From an uncultured Clostridia bacterium (GTDB taxonomy: Bacteria; Bacillota; Clostridia; Christensenellales; Borkfalkiaceae), in assembly GCA_944354125.1 (NCBI GenBank), contig CALVPT010000016.1, forward strand, positions 1 to 35,441: 35,441 nucleotides of DNA, written 5' to 3'. Made by a program: the position numbers and the translations under genes. A model generated the notes under the pieces. The model saw only the letters and a program-made list of their open reading frames with translations, ran no database searches and was not told the origin of the DNA. Within the stretch, counting starts at the first letter, position 1; each line of letters opens with the position of its first letter. Positions 1-7,793 of this stretch are shown here, one piece after another.

Positions 1-412
1 CGGCCGCCCGACGTAGTCGGACGCACGGAGCGCAAGCGGAGTATTCCCGTAGGGAAAAGGTGAACGGGTGGATGCCTTGCAGTCTCTTTCCTTATTTCCT
101 GAGCGACAGCGGTTTTCAATACTAAATGCTTGCCGCTGATTATTTATGCCTGCATAATCGGGCGCATTTGGTTCGCCTTGGGCAAAAAACGGATAATGTT
201 TAATTAATGACAATAAAAACGTGGGTGACCCATCGGCGATAGTCATTGGCTATCACAAGCTGCTCCTGTCAATTTTATTTAAGAGGTCAAACCGTGTAAA
301 CAGCAGGAAGGGGGCAATGCGTAATTAAAGATAAAATCTATTGAGGCGTCAGGTTTAATTCCCTTCAATGGCTGCATCTGATGGCGCGAAATTGACAATT
401 GACGTTGCGATA
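1..412. other. non-coding or window-edge sequence, no gene recognised
   Basis: No convincing complete gene is visible. Frame 1 is open from the window edge to a TGA at 61-63 and frame 3 to a TAA near 123-125, so the tail of an upstream gene could lie here, but neither tail is recognisable. Small hairpins occur at the start (CCGAC/GTCGG at 8-20; TTCCC/GGGAA near 44-56). The remainder is AT-richer and leads into the promoter of the next gene. Confidence 0.4.
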
Positions 413-441
413 TTGAAAGTTGAACGAAAATCGATTATACT
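413..441 (+). promoter_or_regulatory. sigma-A type promoter for the surface lipoprotein gene
   Basis: TTGAAA at 413-418 and TATACT at 436-441 are separated by 17 bases. A TTGACA at 392-397 lies further upstream but is badly spaced. The promoter is followed by AAGGGG (462-467), seven bases before the ATG at 475. Confidence 0.6.
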
Positions 442-474
442 TTAGTCAGCAAATGCAGCCTAAGGGGAAACGAT

Positions 475-2468
475 ATGAAATCTAAATTATTGATGGCATT
501 GCTTCTTTCGGCAGTCACGGCGTGTGCCGCGCTTTCGGGGTGTGCTCAGCCTGCGGACGGCAAGTCGGCCTATGACATCTGGCTGTCGGCAGGAAACAGC
601 GGTACTGTGGAGTAATTTCTCGAATGGCTGAAAGGCGATGCCGATGAGGGTACGGACGGACTGGAGTACTATGCCCTGCCTGACGGCACGTATGCTGTAG
701 GCGGCGGCACTGCCAGATATATGGATGAGGTGATAATTCCCGGAACGCATAACGGCAAACCTGTGACGCAGGTGGCAGACTATGCTTTCGTCGGCGATTC
801 GCGCGGCACTTTCGCGTGCGAGAAAATCGTTCTGCCCGATACAATCCAAAGGATAGGCAATAATGCCTTTGAAGATTGCCGCAGTCTGGTGGAGGTCAAC
901 ATCCCCGACAGCGTTGACGCTATCGGGAATATGGCGTTCAACAATACAGCAATTTCAACCATAGAGATTCCCGAGGGAGTGACTGAAATAGGCAGCAACA
1001 TATTCAATTCGCGCGTCGTAGTCCGCTGCGAGGCGGCAATGAAGGGCGACGGCTGGAGAAGCGATTGGATAGGCGTGGATATGCCCGTAATCTGGAATTG
1101 CAACTACAGCAATACAGGCGACGACGGCAATACATATTTAATTGCAGACGGAGCGCTGTATAAAGTTACTGACTCGGATGCGCAGTTTTTGGGACTTAGC
1201 GAAAAGACGGGCAAAAATCTGACGATAGCCGCTCGGTTTACATATGACGGAGCTAACTATTCGGTCAAAAGGATTGCGGAGGCCGCGCTGTTAAACGGCA
1301 GGATTGAAAGTCTTACCGTGGAAGAGGGCATAGAGGAAATAGGCATAAACGCCTTTTCGTCGTGTTCCAATCTTACCTCGGTTGCGCTTCCCGACGGATT
1401 GAAGCATATCGAAAGTACGGCATTTTCGGGTTGCGGTGCGCTTGAATATGTCATTCTGCCCGAAAGTCTTTCAGATATAGGCGAGTATGCGTTCGAGGAT
1501 TGCTACTCGCTTGACGGCGTATATTATAAGGGTACTTCCGCTCTGTGGGGAGAAGTTGACGTTAGGACGGGCAATGACGACCTCAACCTGGCAAATCTTT
1601 ACTTCTATGCCGCAAGCAAGCCGCAGGAGCCTGCAACTTTCTGGCACTATGACCAGTATTATAATCCTATATTGTGGGCTGACGACGGATATGTAATGGT
1701 GGCGTTCGACCTCAATTATGAGGACGGCGCGGCGCCTTCTCAGGTATATGTCAAGAGCGGAGACAAGCTGGTAAGGCCTGAAGACCCTGTACGGGAGAGC
1801 TACGAGTTTTCGGGCTGGTGTACGGATGCAGATTGTACTCAGCATATGACTTTACCAGACCCGTGACGGCGGAGATTACGCTGTATGCGGACTGGGGAGA
1901 TAATCTTTCATATGTATTCGAGGCGGAGGACGTTGTGCTGGACGGCAAGTACGGTGTAGGGCTATCGGGCACTGCGGGCGGCGCAATGATGATTCAGGCA
2001 GGCACAGAACTCGGTGCGAGCAATAATTTATTTGTCGGTTATCAGTATGACTACGACTGTTCGATATCCTTCGCCATTGTCAGCGATGCGACGGTGAGCG
2101 ATGCAAAAATCACGCTCAGACTTTCGGCAGAATACAGGGATATCTCCATCGATACACAGTCCTATCTGATAGAGCTCAACGGCGAGCCTCTCACATATGA
2201 TATAGAATTTAAAGACGTTCCCAGTCCCGACGGACAGCCGATAGACATCAACACGATTTATGCGCTTCCTTTCAGCGACTATGTCATAGCCGAGGACGTC
2301 ACTCTCAGGGAGGGTGTAAACGTAATAACGCTTACTACAAACAATTACGATGCGCTTGCAGGCACGACCATGTTGGCGGCAGCTCCGCTCATAGACTGCC
2401 TCAAGATCAAGACGTCCGCAACTTTAGAATGGTCGGAGGCCGACGGATACCCTGCCGACAACTATTGA
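475..2468 (+). pseudogene. broken BspA-type leucine-rich-repeat surface lipoprotein
   Basis: An ATG at 475 behind a good RBS starts a lipoprotein signal peptide with lipobox L-S-G-C. Frame 1 then hits TAA at 613-615, in the context GTVE-stop-FLEWLKG; this looks like a GAA/GAT-to-TAA change in a tract that otherwise stays in frame. Reading resumes through LRR_5/BspA-like repeats (about 860-1530, with IP-x-GV-x-x-IG-x-x-AF motifs) into an InlB B-repeat-like segment (about 1690-1915). That segment switches frame at about 1841, where restoring one base rejoins YEFSGW...DFTRPVTAEITLYADWG. The last part, from FEAED (about 1918), resembles a CBM6/35-type carbohydrate-binding domain. Adding one base makes 475-2468 exactly 665 codons, which supports a single former gene. 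The intact protein would be an exported, lipid-anchored binding protein. Sequencing error remains possible for either lesion. Confidence 0.75.
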
Positions 2469-2479
2469 TAAATGACAAT

Positions 2480-2503
2480 AAGGTCGCCGCATAAGGCGGC
2501 CTT
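2480..2503 (+). terminator. hairpin terminator after the surface lipoprotein locus
   Basis: AAGGTCGCC (2480-2488) pairs with GGCGGCCTT (2495-2503), with one G·T-type mismatch, around a short loop. The U tract is weak (AATTGGTT), so termination may be inefficient. Confidence 0.5.
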
Positions 2504-2580
2504 AATTGGTTCAATCGCGCGTATGTCGCGGCATTTTTTGCGCGCTATTACTTTCATTGCGGCAAAACCTCAAACATCGA

Positions 2581-2610
2581 TTGACAAAGAGGGTCGCGGT
2601 ATGCTATAAA
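2581..2610 (+). promoter_or_regulatory. promoter of fabK-fabZ
   Basis: TTGACA (2581-2586) and TATAAA (2605-2610) are separated by 18 bases. The predicted transcript has a GC-rich leader of about 100 bases before fabK. No FapR-like or FabT-like operator is recognisable. Confidence 0.6.
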
Positions 2611-2717
2611 TAGCAATGAGGGCGCAAGCGTTCCCTGTACGGACATTGCGCCTGAAACCGCGGCGGGTCGCGTCTTTTTGGGGAGGGCCTTGGCGGCGGT
2701 TTATACAGGAGGAAAAG

Positions 2718-3665
2718 ATGATAGCAAGCAAATTGTGCGAAGATCTCGGCATAAAGTATCCCGTAATACAGGGCGGCATGGCCTGGGTTGCGGACGCGTC
2801 GCTCGCCTCTGCGGTTTCCAATGCTGGCGGACTGGGCATAATAGCCGGAATGAACATGAACGGCGAACAGCTCACGGCGGAAATACGCAGGGCAAGGCAG
2901 TTGACGGACAGGCCTTTCGGCGTAAACGTAATGCTCATGAGCCCCTATGCCGACGAGGTTGCAAAGGTCGTCATAGACGAAAAGATACCCGTCATAACCA
3001 CGGGCGCAGGCAACCCTGGAATATACATGAAGGACTGGCTGGCGGCTGGCATAAAGGTCATACCCGTCGTCGCGAGCGTCGCCCTCGCCAGAATGATGGA
3101 AAAGAGGGGGGCATATGCCGTCGTTGCCGAGGGCGGAGAATCGGGCGGACACATAGGCGAATTGTCCACCATGGCGCTCGTGCCCGAGGTGTGTTCGGCG
3201 GTCAAAATACCCGTTATCGCGGCTGGCGGCATAGCGGACGGCAGGGGCATGGCGGCGGCGTTCATGCTGGGCGCCTGCGCCGTTCAGGTGGGAACGCGTT
3301 TCCTCGTCGCATACGAATGTACCATTCACGAAAACTACAAAAAACTCGTGCTTAAGGCGGGCGACAGGGAGACTATGGTCACGGGCAGAAGGCTCGGGCA
3401 TCCCGTAAGGGCATTGAAGACGCCCCTTGCAAACCTCTTCAAGGCGAAGGAGGCGGACAGCTCGGTAACCGACGAAGAGCTGGAAAATCTCGGCAGGGGC
3501 GCGCTCTACCGCGCGGCAAGGGAGGGCGATGTCGAAAACGGCTCCTTCCTGTGCGGCGAAATTGCAGGTCTGGTCAATAAGGAGCAGAGCGCGGCGGAGA
3601 TAATAACGGAAATGTGTTCGCAGGCGGAAGCGCTTTTGAAGGGCGCGGCAAGCCTTGTCAGGTAA
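2718..3665 (+). CDS. fabK: FMN-dependent enoyl-ACP reductase FabK
   Basis: The 315-residue product matches the FabK (enoyl-ACP reductase II) family in length and motifs. These are an N-terminal CEDLGIKYPVIQGGMAWV strand, the GGLG segment at about 37-40, GVNVML, and the GGESGGHIGE motif carrying the catalytic-type histidine (H145). The later AAGGIADGRGMAAA and GTRF segments are the FMN phosphate-binding part of the 2-nitropropane-dioxygenase-like TIM barrel. FabK performs the last, NAD(P)H-dependent reduction of each fatty-acid elongation cycle in the cytosol. The ATG at 2718 is chosen because AGGAGG lies at 2708-2713; an in-frame upstream extension from 2616 would lie over the promoter leader. 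It is followed 30 bases later by fabZ, probably in the same operon. Confidence 0.95.
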   Translation: MIASKLCEDLGIKYPVIQGGMAWVADASLASAVSNAGGLGIIAGMNMNGEQLTAEIRRARQLTDRPFGVNVMLMSPYADEVAKVVIDEKIPVITTGAGNPGIYMKDWLAAGIKVIPVVASVALARMMEKRGAYAVVAEGGESGGHIGELSTMALVPEVCSAVKIPVIAAGGIADGRGMAAAFMLGACAVQVGTRFLVAYECTIHENYKKLVLKAGDRETMVTGRRLGHPVRALKTPLANLFKAKEADSSVTDEELENLGRGALYRAAREGDVENGSFLCGEIAGLVNKEQSAAEIITEMCSQAEALLKGAASLVR

Positions 3666-3695
3666 GCATAACAGTTATTCAAAGGGGTAAACACA

Positions 3696-4130
3696 ATGGA
3701 TAAAAATCAGATTATGGGCATACTTCCGCACAGGGAGGATATGCTCCTCATAGAAGAGGCATACCTTAAGGAGGACGGCAGTGCGGAGGCATTCTATACC
3801 GTGCGCGGCGACGAGTTCTTCCTTCGCGGACATTTCCCCGACTATCCCGTCGTCCCGGGCGTCATTCTCTGCGAGATGATAGCTCAGTCGGCGTGCGTGC
3901 TCATGCAGGGCGAGGCGGAGAATATGGCAGGCAAGACGCCCTTTTATACGGGCATAGACAACGTGCGTTTCCGCTCTCAGGTACGCCCGAAGGACAGGGT
4001 GAGGATAGAGACAAAGCTTACGGGTAAAAAGGCGTGCTTTTATTTCATTCACGGCGAGCTGTATGTCGGCGACAAGCTGTGCGTAAAGGGAGATTTTTCC
4101 TTTGCCGTGGTCGATGCGAATAAGGTATAA
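3696..4130 (+). CDS. fabZ: 3-hydroxyacyl-ACP dehydratase FabZ
   Basis: The 144-residue hotdog-fold protein has the FabZ signatures: PHREDMLLIE near the N-terminus (11-20), then RGHFPDYPVVPGV with the catalytic-type His46, and CEMIAQ with the catalytic-type Glu60. FabZ dehydrates 3-hydroxyacyl-ACP to trans-2-enoyl-ACP, the substrate of FabK encoded just upstream, so the two genes supply consecutive steps. The start has AAAGGGG at 3681-3687. Other fatty-acid genes are not in the window. Cysteines in the acyl pocket are within normal family variation. Identification is secure; an ApeP-like or FabA-like role is less likely on length and motifs. Confidence 0.94.
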   Translation: MDKNQIMGILPHREDMLLIEEAYLKEDGSAEAFYTVRGDEFFLRGHFPDYPVVPGVILCEMIAQSACVLMQGEAENMAGKTPFYTGIDNVRFRSQVRPKDRVRIETKLTGKKACFYFIHGELYVGDKLCVKGDFSFAVVDANKV

Positions 4131-4170
4131 TTGCGGCATATTGCCGGGGCAATAATAATTTACATATGGC

Positions 4171-4200
4171 GGCGGAGGCATATCCTCCGCCTTTTTGTTT
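4171..4200 (+). terminator. intrinsic terminator of fabK-fabZ
   Basis: GGCGGAGG (4171-4178), a CATAT loop and CCTCCGCC (4184-4191) are followed by TTTTTGTTT. An upstream start for the next gene at 4166 would lie on this hairpin, which is why that start is rejected. Confidence 0.9.
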
Positions 4201-4255
4201 GCGTCAAGTAACAGGGTCGGGGCATGACGGCATATGCTGTAATAACTCTTTGAAT

Positions 4256-5338
4256 ATGACGCTTGGAATATGCATGATAGTCAGGGACGAGGAAGAGACG
4301 CTCGTCCGCTGTCTGGACGGAATAAAGGATATAGCCGACGAGATAGTAATCGTCGACACGGGGTCTCGGGATAGTAGCAGGGACATTGCCGCAAGGTATA
4401 CGGACAGGGTATATGACTTTGTCTGGTGCGACGACTTTTCCGCCGCGCGCAACTTTTCGTTTTCGCTGGCGACGACCGACTACGTAATGTGGCTGGATGC
4501 CGACGACGTGGTGGCGGAGCCCGACGCGGAGGAAATAAGGAGGCTGTGCGACGGGGGAGGATTCGACGTCGCCTATCTCAGGTATGCCGTTGCGGACGGC
4601 GATAATCAATCCTTTTTCTATTACAGGGAAAGGATTATCCGCCGTGCTCTCGGTTTGAAGTGGGAGGGCGCCGTGCACGAGGTAATAACGCCCGTCGGCA
4701 AGATGGTGTGGTCGGATGCGTGCATAGTGCATAAAAAGATAAAAAGCGGTCACCCGATGCGCAATCTTCATATGTATCAGAAGGAGATATCGGAAGGCAA
4801 AGAGCTGTCGCCAAGGGATAAGTTTTACTATGGCAGAGAGCTCTTTTTTAACGGTATGCTGCCCGAAAGCATAGCCGTGCTCGAAAATTATCTTTCGGGC
4901 GAAGGCTGGGTCGAAAACAGGGTGGAGGCGTGCAGAACGCTTTTCAGGGCGCATATGCGCCGCGGCGACAGGGAAAATGCGATAAAGTCGCTTCTGCGCG
5001 CTTTTGCCATATCCCGTCCAAGGGCGGAGGAATGCTGCCATCTCGGCGAATATTTTTTCGGAAACGGCGACCTGGATGCGGCGGCATATTGGTATAACTG
5101 CGCGCTTAATTCGGGCGATGACCTCAAAAGCGGCGGCTTTGTCGATACGGCTTATACGGGCTTTATTCCTGCCATATGGCTGTGCGTAATCTACGACAGA
5201 CTGGGCGATTCGGAACGTGCCGAGCGCTTTAACGAGCTCGCCGGCTCCTTCCGCCCCGACGACGAGAGCTATCTGCATAACAGGCAGTATTTTAAGGAGA
5301 ACAAGTTAAAAGGAAAAAATCAATCGAATGATAAATGA
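4256..5338 (+). CDS. family 2 glycosyltransferase with helical repeat C-terminus
   Basis: The 360-residue protein starts [14 protein letters not shown], the usual first strand of a GT-A family 2 transferase. It continues with IVDTGSRDS (32-40) and the metal/nucleotide-sugar binding DAD (81-83) in MWLDADDVV. The C-terminal half (from about 190) is helical and TPR-like, as in glycosyltransferases that act on proteins. The ATG at 4256 follows a terminator and has only a weak RBS. Its end overlaps the collagen-like gene by 11 bases, so the two are probably translationally coupled. Established parallel: in Clostridioides difficile a glycosyltransferase gene (sgtA) adjoins bclA3, and Thr residues of BclA collagen regions carry glycans. 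I infer that this enzyme glycosylates the Thr/Ser-rich collagen of its neighbour. The sugar donor is unknown. Confidence 0.85.
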   Translation: MTLGICMIVRDEEETLVRCLDGIKDIADEIVIVDTGSRDSSRDIAARYTDRVYDFVWCDDFSAARNFSFSLATTDYVMWLDADDVVAEPDAEEIRRLCDGGGFDVAYLRYAVADGDNQSFFYYRERIIRRALGLKWEGAVHEVITPVGKMVWSDACIVHKKIKSGHPMRNLHMYQKEISEGKELSPRDKFYYGRELFFNGMLPESIAVLENYLSGEGWVENRVEACRTLFRAHMRRGDRENAIKSLLRAFAISRPRAEECCHLGEYFFGNGDLDAAAYWYNCALNSGDDLKSGGFVDTAYTGFIPAIWLCVIYDRLGDSERAERFNELAGSFRPDDESYLHNRQYFKENKLKGKNQSNDK

Positions 5339-6140
5339 GATTTTTAAGGCGCTTTTCGCGTGCGACTGTTGCGGCGGATGCGGAGGATGCGGCAATTCCT
5401 ATAATTACCATATCGAGATAATCAAATACCCCACGGGAACTTCAGGCGCAACGGGTCCCACGGGTCCGACAGGTCCCAGCGGCGCAACGGGTGCAACGGG
5501 TCCCACGGGTCCGACTGGTCCCAGCGGCGCAACGGGTGCAACGGGTCCCACGGGTCCGAGCGGTGCAACAGGTGCGACAGGTCCCACGGGTCCGACTGGT
5601 CCGAGCGGTGCAACAGGTGCGACAGGTCCCACAGGTCCGACTGGTCCGAGCGGCGCGACGGGCGCAACGGGTCCCACGGGTCCGACTGGTCCCACTGGCG
5701 CAACAGGTCCCACAGGCCCTTCGGATACGACGTCAACGCTTGCGTCAACGTTGGTTTCCCGCAGTTCGTCATTGCCGTCTGCGGCCAATGCGACGACGAG
5801 CAATCTCATATCCCTGTACCCTGCCGACACGCAGGATATGGGTATGGATGGCGATACGGTAAAGCTCAATGCCGACGGCCTGTATGAAATCGACTATGAC
5901 GTCGCATACGACAACGACGGGTATAAGTGCGCATACGCGCAGTTGGAAATCAACGGCGAGGCTATGAAAAACACGTTAAGGAACATGCATCCCGAGCTGA
6001 AGGGGGTAAACTGCACCTATATGCACGACGGAGCGGCAGGCGATACCGTAAGGGTAAAGATAAGCGGAGCTAATAATATCAAGGGAATGGTCATGATGCT
6101 TGTGTTGAAGAGGTATAAATTCAAGGGCGCCGAAGACTGA
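5328..6140 (+). CDS. collagen-like BclA-type surface protein, probably spore-associated
   Basis: The 270-residue protein has three parts. A short N-terminus holds five clustered cysteines (C12, C14, C15, C18, C21). A collagen region of 32 G-X-Y triplets (residues 37-132) is made almost only of GAT, GPT and GPS. A C-terminal domain of about 135 residues ([18 protein letters not shown]... to LVLKRYKF) resembles the BclA/C1q-like trimerising head. There is no signal peptide, as is normal for exosporium collagens laid down from the mother cell. It overlaps the upstream glycosyltransferase gene by 11 bases; the nearest purine-rich RBS (AAAGGA, 5308-5313) is rather far from the ATG. The organism has SpoIIID, so a spore-surface filament is the best reading, but exposure on vegetative cells cannot be excluded. 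Confidence 0.82.
   Translation: MINEIFKALFACDCCGGCGGCGNSYNYHIEIIKYPTGTSGATGPTGPTGPSGATGATGPTGPTGPSGATGATGPTGPSGATGATGPTGPTGPSGATGATGPTGPTGPSGATGATGPTGPTGPTGATGPTGPSDTTSTLASTLVSRSSSLPSAANATTSNLISLYPADTQDMGMDGDTVKLNADGLYEIDYDVAYDNDGYKCAYAQLEINGEAMKNTLRNMHPELKGVNCTYMHDGAAGDTVRVKISGANNIKGMVMMLVLKRYKFKGAED
5436..5723 (+). repeat. in-frame tandem repeat coding collagen triplets (45-bp period)
   Basis: The DNA repeats a 45-bp unit encoding [15 protein letters not shown] five or so times. One unit lacks a GPT triplet (around triplets 11-14) and the ends are irregular. Any change by whole triplets keeps the frame. Confidence 0.9.
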
Positions 6141-6151
6141 TTCATAAAAAT

Positions 6152-6177
6152 GTCTGCGCGGCGCAAGTCGCGCAGAC
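6152..6177. terminator. strong hairpin after the collagen gene
   Basis: GTCTGCGCG (6152-6160) pairs perfectly with CGCGCAGAC (6169-6177). There is an A tract before it and no T tract after it on the plus strand. The canonical terminator form is therefore on the minus strand, but it probably also ends the collagen mRNA. Confidence 0.6.
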
Positions 6178-6232
6178 AATGCTCATTACGGGCGATAAAG
6201 TAAACAAATTTAGGCATATCAAGTCAATTTAT

Positions 6233-6261
6233 TTGACGGGAAGAGTAAATAAATATATAAT
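6233..6261 (+). promoter_or_regulatory. tRNA-Pro promoter
   Basis: TTGACG (6233-6238) and TATAAT (6256-6261) have a 17-bp spacer, ending 11 bases before the mature tRNA 5' end. Confidence 0.85.
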
Positions 6262-6272
6262 AATTTAGCAAT

Positions 6273-6348
6273 CGAGGCGTAGCGCAGTTGGTAGCGCGTA
6301 TGGTTCGGGACCATAAGGTCGTGGGTTCGAATCCCGTCGCCTCGACCA
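6273..6348 (+). tRNA. tRNA-Pro, anticodon CGG
   Basis: The 76-base cloverleaf has acceptor arms CGAGGCG and CGCCTCG, and an anticodon stem TATGG/CCATA around loop TTCGGGA, giving anticodon CGG. The T arm is GTGGG/TCCCG-type around TTCGAA, and the gene encodes A73 and CCA. The gene is complete although a mobile element is inserted in its 3' end, because the crossover repeat restores the last 23 bases. The tRNA has its own near-consensus promoter just upstream. Confidence 0.97.
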
Positions 6349-6351
6349 AAA
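6326..6351 (+). repeat. attL: 3' end of tRNA-Pro
   Basis: These 26 bases run from the T-loop TTCGAA through the encoded CCA and AAAA. They are identical to 20498-20523. The crossover therefore lies in the T arm or acceptor end. Confidence 0.93.
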
Positions 6352-6394
6352 CTACCCGATTTTGAGTGTTTTTCGCTTAAAATCGGGTAGTTTT
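6348..6394. terminator. element-borne bidirectional terminator next to attL
   Basis: A perfect 16-bp stem (6348-6363 with 6379-6394) encloses a 15-base loop. It ends in TTTT on the plus strand, and in TTTT on the minus strand as well. It replaces the tRNA's own terminator, now at 20526-20556, and stops leftward integrase transcripts before they run antisense through the tRNA. The AAAA of the att core forms the base of the stem. Confidence 0.85.
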
Positions 6395-6435
6395 ATGCCA
6401 TTTTTTCGAGAGATAAAGCCTATAAAAAGCAAAAA

Positions 6436-6458
6436 TTGGGGGCAAAATTGGGGGCAAA
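6436..6458 (+). repeat. left pair of integrase arm-type sites
   Basis: TTGGGGGCAAA occurs at 6436-6446 and 6448-6458, directly beside the integrase stop codon. The same pair in the same orientation lies just inside attR. I infer integrase or excisionase arm binding. Confidence 0.7.
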
Positions 6459-7457
6459 TCAGTATTTGAATTTCGTCCCTTCATCAAGTAAAAATTTATC
6501 CGATAAGTCAGTATACGTATCGGCAAGACCACCGAGCGAATGACCGACAAACTTCTTTATTGCTATATCTGCAATTCCGCATTCTTGGCAACGGGTATAG
6601 AACGTAGTTCTAAGGTCATAAAGCTTGTGGTTTGGTAAGATTGATTTTAAGTGTTCTGCAATCCTGTTTGCACCATAGAATTTTAATTCCGAAATGCCGT
6701 TGAGATAAGGTCTCAACATGGGCGTTATCGGAATTTTTTTATAGTGAACTTTTCCGTCTTTCTGTTTTGAGTTTATGGCAATTATGAAATCGCCCTCGAT
6801 ATGTGCAGAGCTGTACTCGTTCGGTCGTAACCCTGTATAGAGTGCGACGGCAAACATTAGGTGATATGGTGTTCCAAAGGACATAGTCAATAACTTTTCC
6901 TCTTCGTCTTTGGAAAGAGCTTTGCCGTGTTTTTGTTCATACTTTTTATAAAATATGACATCAATGGGGTTTGACTTAATCAGATTGTGTTTTACCGCCA
7001 TATTGAAAATGCCGTTAAGAATTGATTTAACCTCATCGGCGGTTTTGCCTTTTCCTTTAGATTGCAGACTTTCAATAAGCTTCTGGCACTGTAAAGGCGT
7101 AATTTTTTTAAGCGGTGTATTTTTGAAGTATGGCAAAACGTGTCTGTTATATCGGTTCAGGTTATTTGTTGCCGTTCTTTCTCCGACTTTCTTCAACCAA
7201 AAATTAGTGAAATAATAATCGGCAAATGCTGCAAACGTTTCCGGAACTTCGGGAACGCTGTCATGTTCGTCAACCGTTTTTATTGTGTCGATGAATTTTT
7301 GTTTGAGCGTATCGAGCGTGGGGGCAGAGACGGAAATATTATAACCTTGTTTTCTGTATCGCGCTTCATATGTTATCGAGTTCTTGCCTCTTTTACGCTT
7401 TCTGTAATGAACTGAGCAACCGTCTGCGCGAAAGTACTTTGAAAAATTTTTGGGCAT
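6459..7457 (-). CDS. int: tyrosine recombinase (phage integrase)
   Basis: The 332-residue integrase has an N-terminal arm-binding type region (1-60) and a core-binding SAM-like domain (about 70-160, TFAAFADYYF...). The catalytic domain has R211 (TGLRPNE), R283 in YDLRTTF, H306 in VGHSLGG and the nucleophile Y315 in DTYTD. The usual first His of box II is Tyr and the second is Thr, a variation that I believe is common in clostridial relatives. The start at 7457 has AAAGGAG eight or so bases upstream. It is encoded next to attL and is transcribed toward it, as in most tRNA-integrating elements. It should catalyse integration into tRNA-Pro and, with a helper, excision. Confidence 0.95.
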   Translation of the reverse strand: MPKNFSKYFRADGCSVHYRKRKRGKNSITYEARYRKQGYNISVSAPTLDTLKQKFIDTIKTVDEHDSVPEVPETFAAFADYYFTNFWLKKVGERTATNNLNRYNRHVLPYFKNTPLKKITPLQCQKLIESLQSKGKGKTADEVKSILNGIFNMAVKHNLIKSNPIDVIFYKKYEQKHGKALSKDEEEKLLTMSFGTPYHLMFAVALYTGLRPNEYSSAHIEGDFIIAINSKQKDGKVHYKKIPITPMLRPYLNGISELKFYGANRIAEHLKSILPNHKLYDLRTTFYTRCQECGIADIAIKKFVGHSLGGLADTYTDLSDKFLLDEGTKFKY

Positions 7458-7504
7458 AGATAAAATCTCCTTTGTGGTGAATTTTAAATATCCCGTTAAG
7501 TCTT

Positions 7505-7699
7505 TTAAATCAGTTGAATTGTCTTTGTTTTTGTCCTCCTTAGTTGCGATCGGAAAGGATAGTATATTATCTGACCGATTTTTTTTAGTTCTGAATTAAC
7601 TACGCAAAGCTTAGGTGTCTCATCGTCAAGTATTTGATAGAGCTGCATAAGCGATTGAATAGCTTCATTCAGAAGTTGCATTTTGTCTTTCGTGTTCAT
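7505..7699 (-). CDS. small protein upstream of integrase, function unknown
   Basis: The 64-residue product has a helical N-terminal half (MQLLNEAIQSLMQLYQIL) and a basic tail. I recognise no family. It is kept as a gene because GAAGGAG precedes the ATG and it lies between the nuclease-like gene and the integrase in the same orientation, where excisionases often sit. It lacks an obvious winged-helix or HTH motif. On the mRNA an upstream ACTCC can pair with GGAGT of the RBS (plus strand about 7703-7729), so its translation may be restrained by a hairpin. Confidence 0.5.
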   Translation of the reverse strand: MNTKDKMQLLNEAIQSLMQLYQILDDETPKLCVVNSELKKIGQIIYYPFRSQLRRTKTKTIQLI

Positions 7700-7793
7700 A
7701 TAAAAATACTCCTTCGGCGAGTTGCCTACGGAGTAAATTTTACAATAAAAATTGTTAAAAAACTTAATTTCTTTTTTAAGCGTAAAAAAGTAA

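Noticed and set aside
65..90. GGTGGATGCCTTG resembles the 5' region of 23S rRNA
   Set aside because: The match is about 18 bases with an insertion and a deletion, and the following sequence does not continue as 23S rRNA. Treated as chance.
4166..4255. N-terminal extension of the glycosyltransferase
   Set aside because: The extension begins on the fabZ terminator hairpin and encodes non-family sequence. The GT2 fold starts at the ATG 4256.
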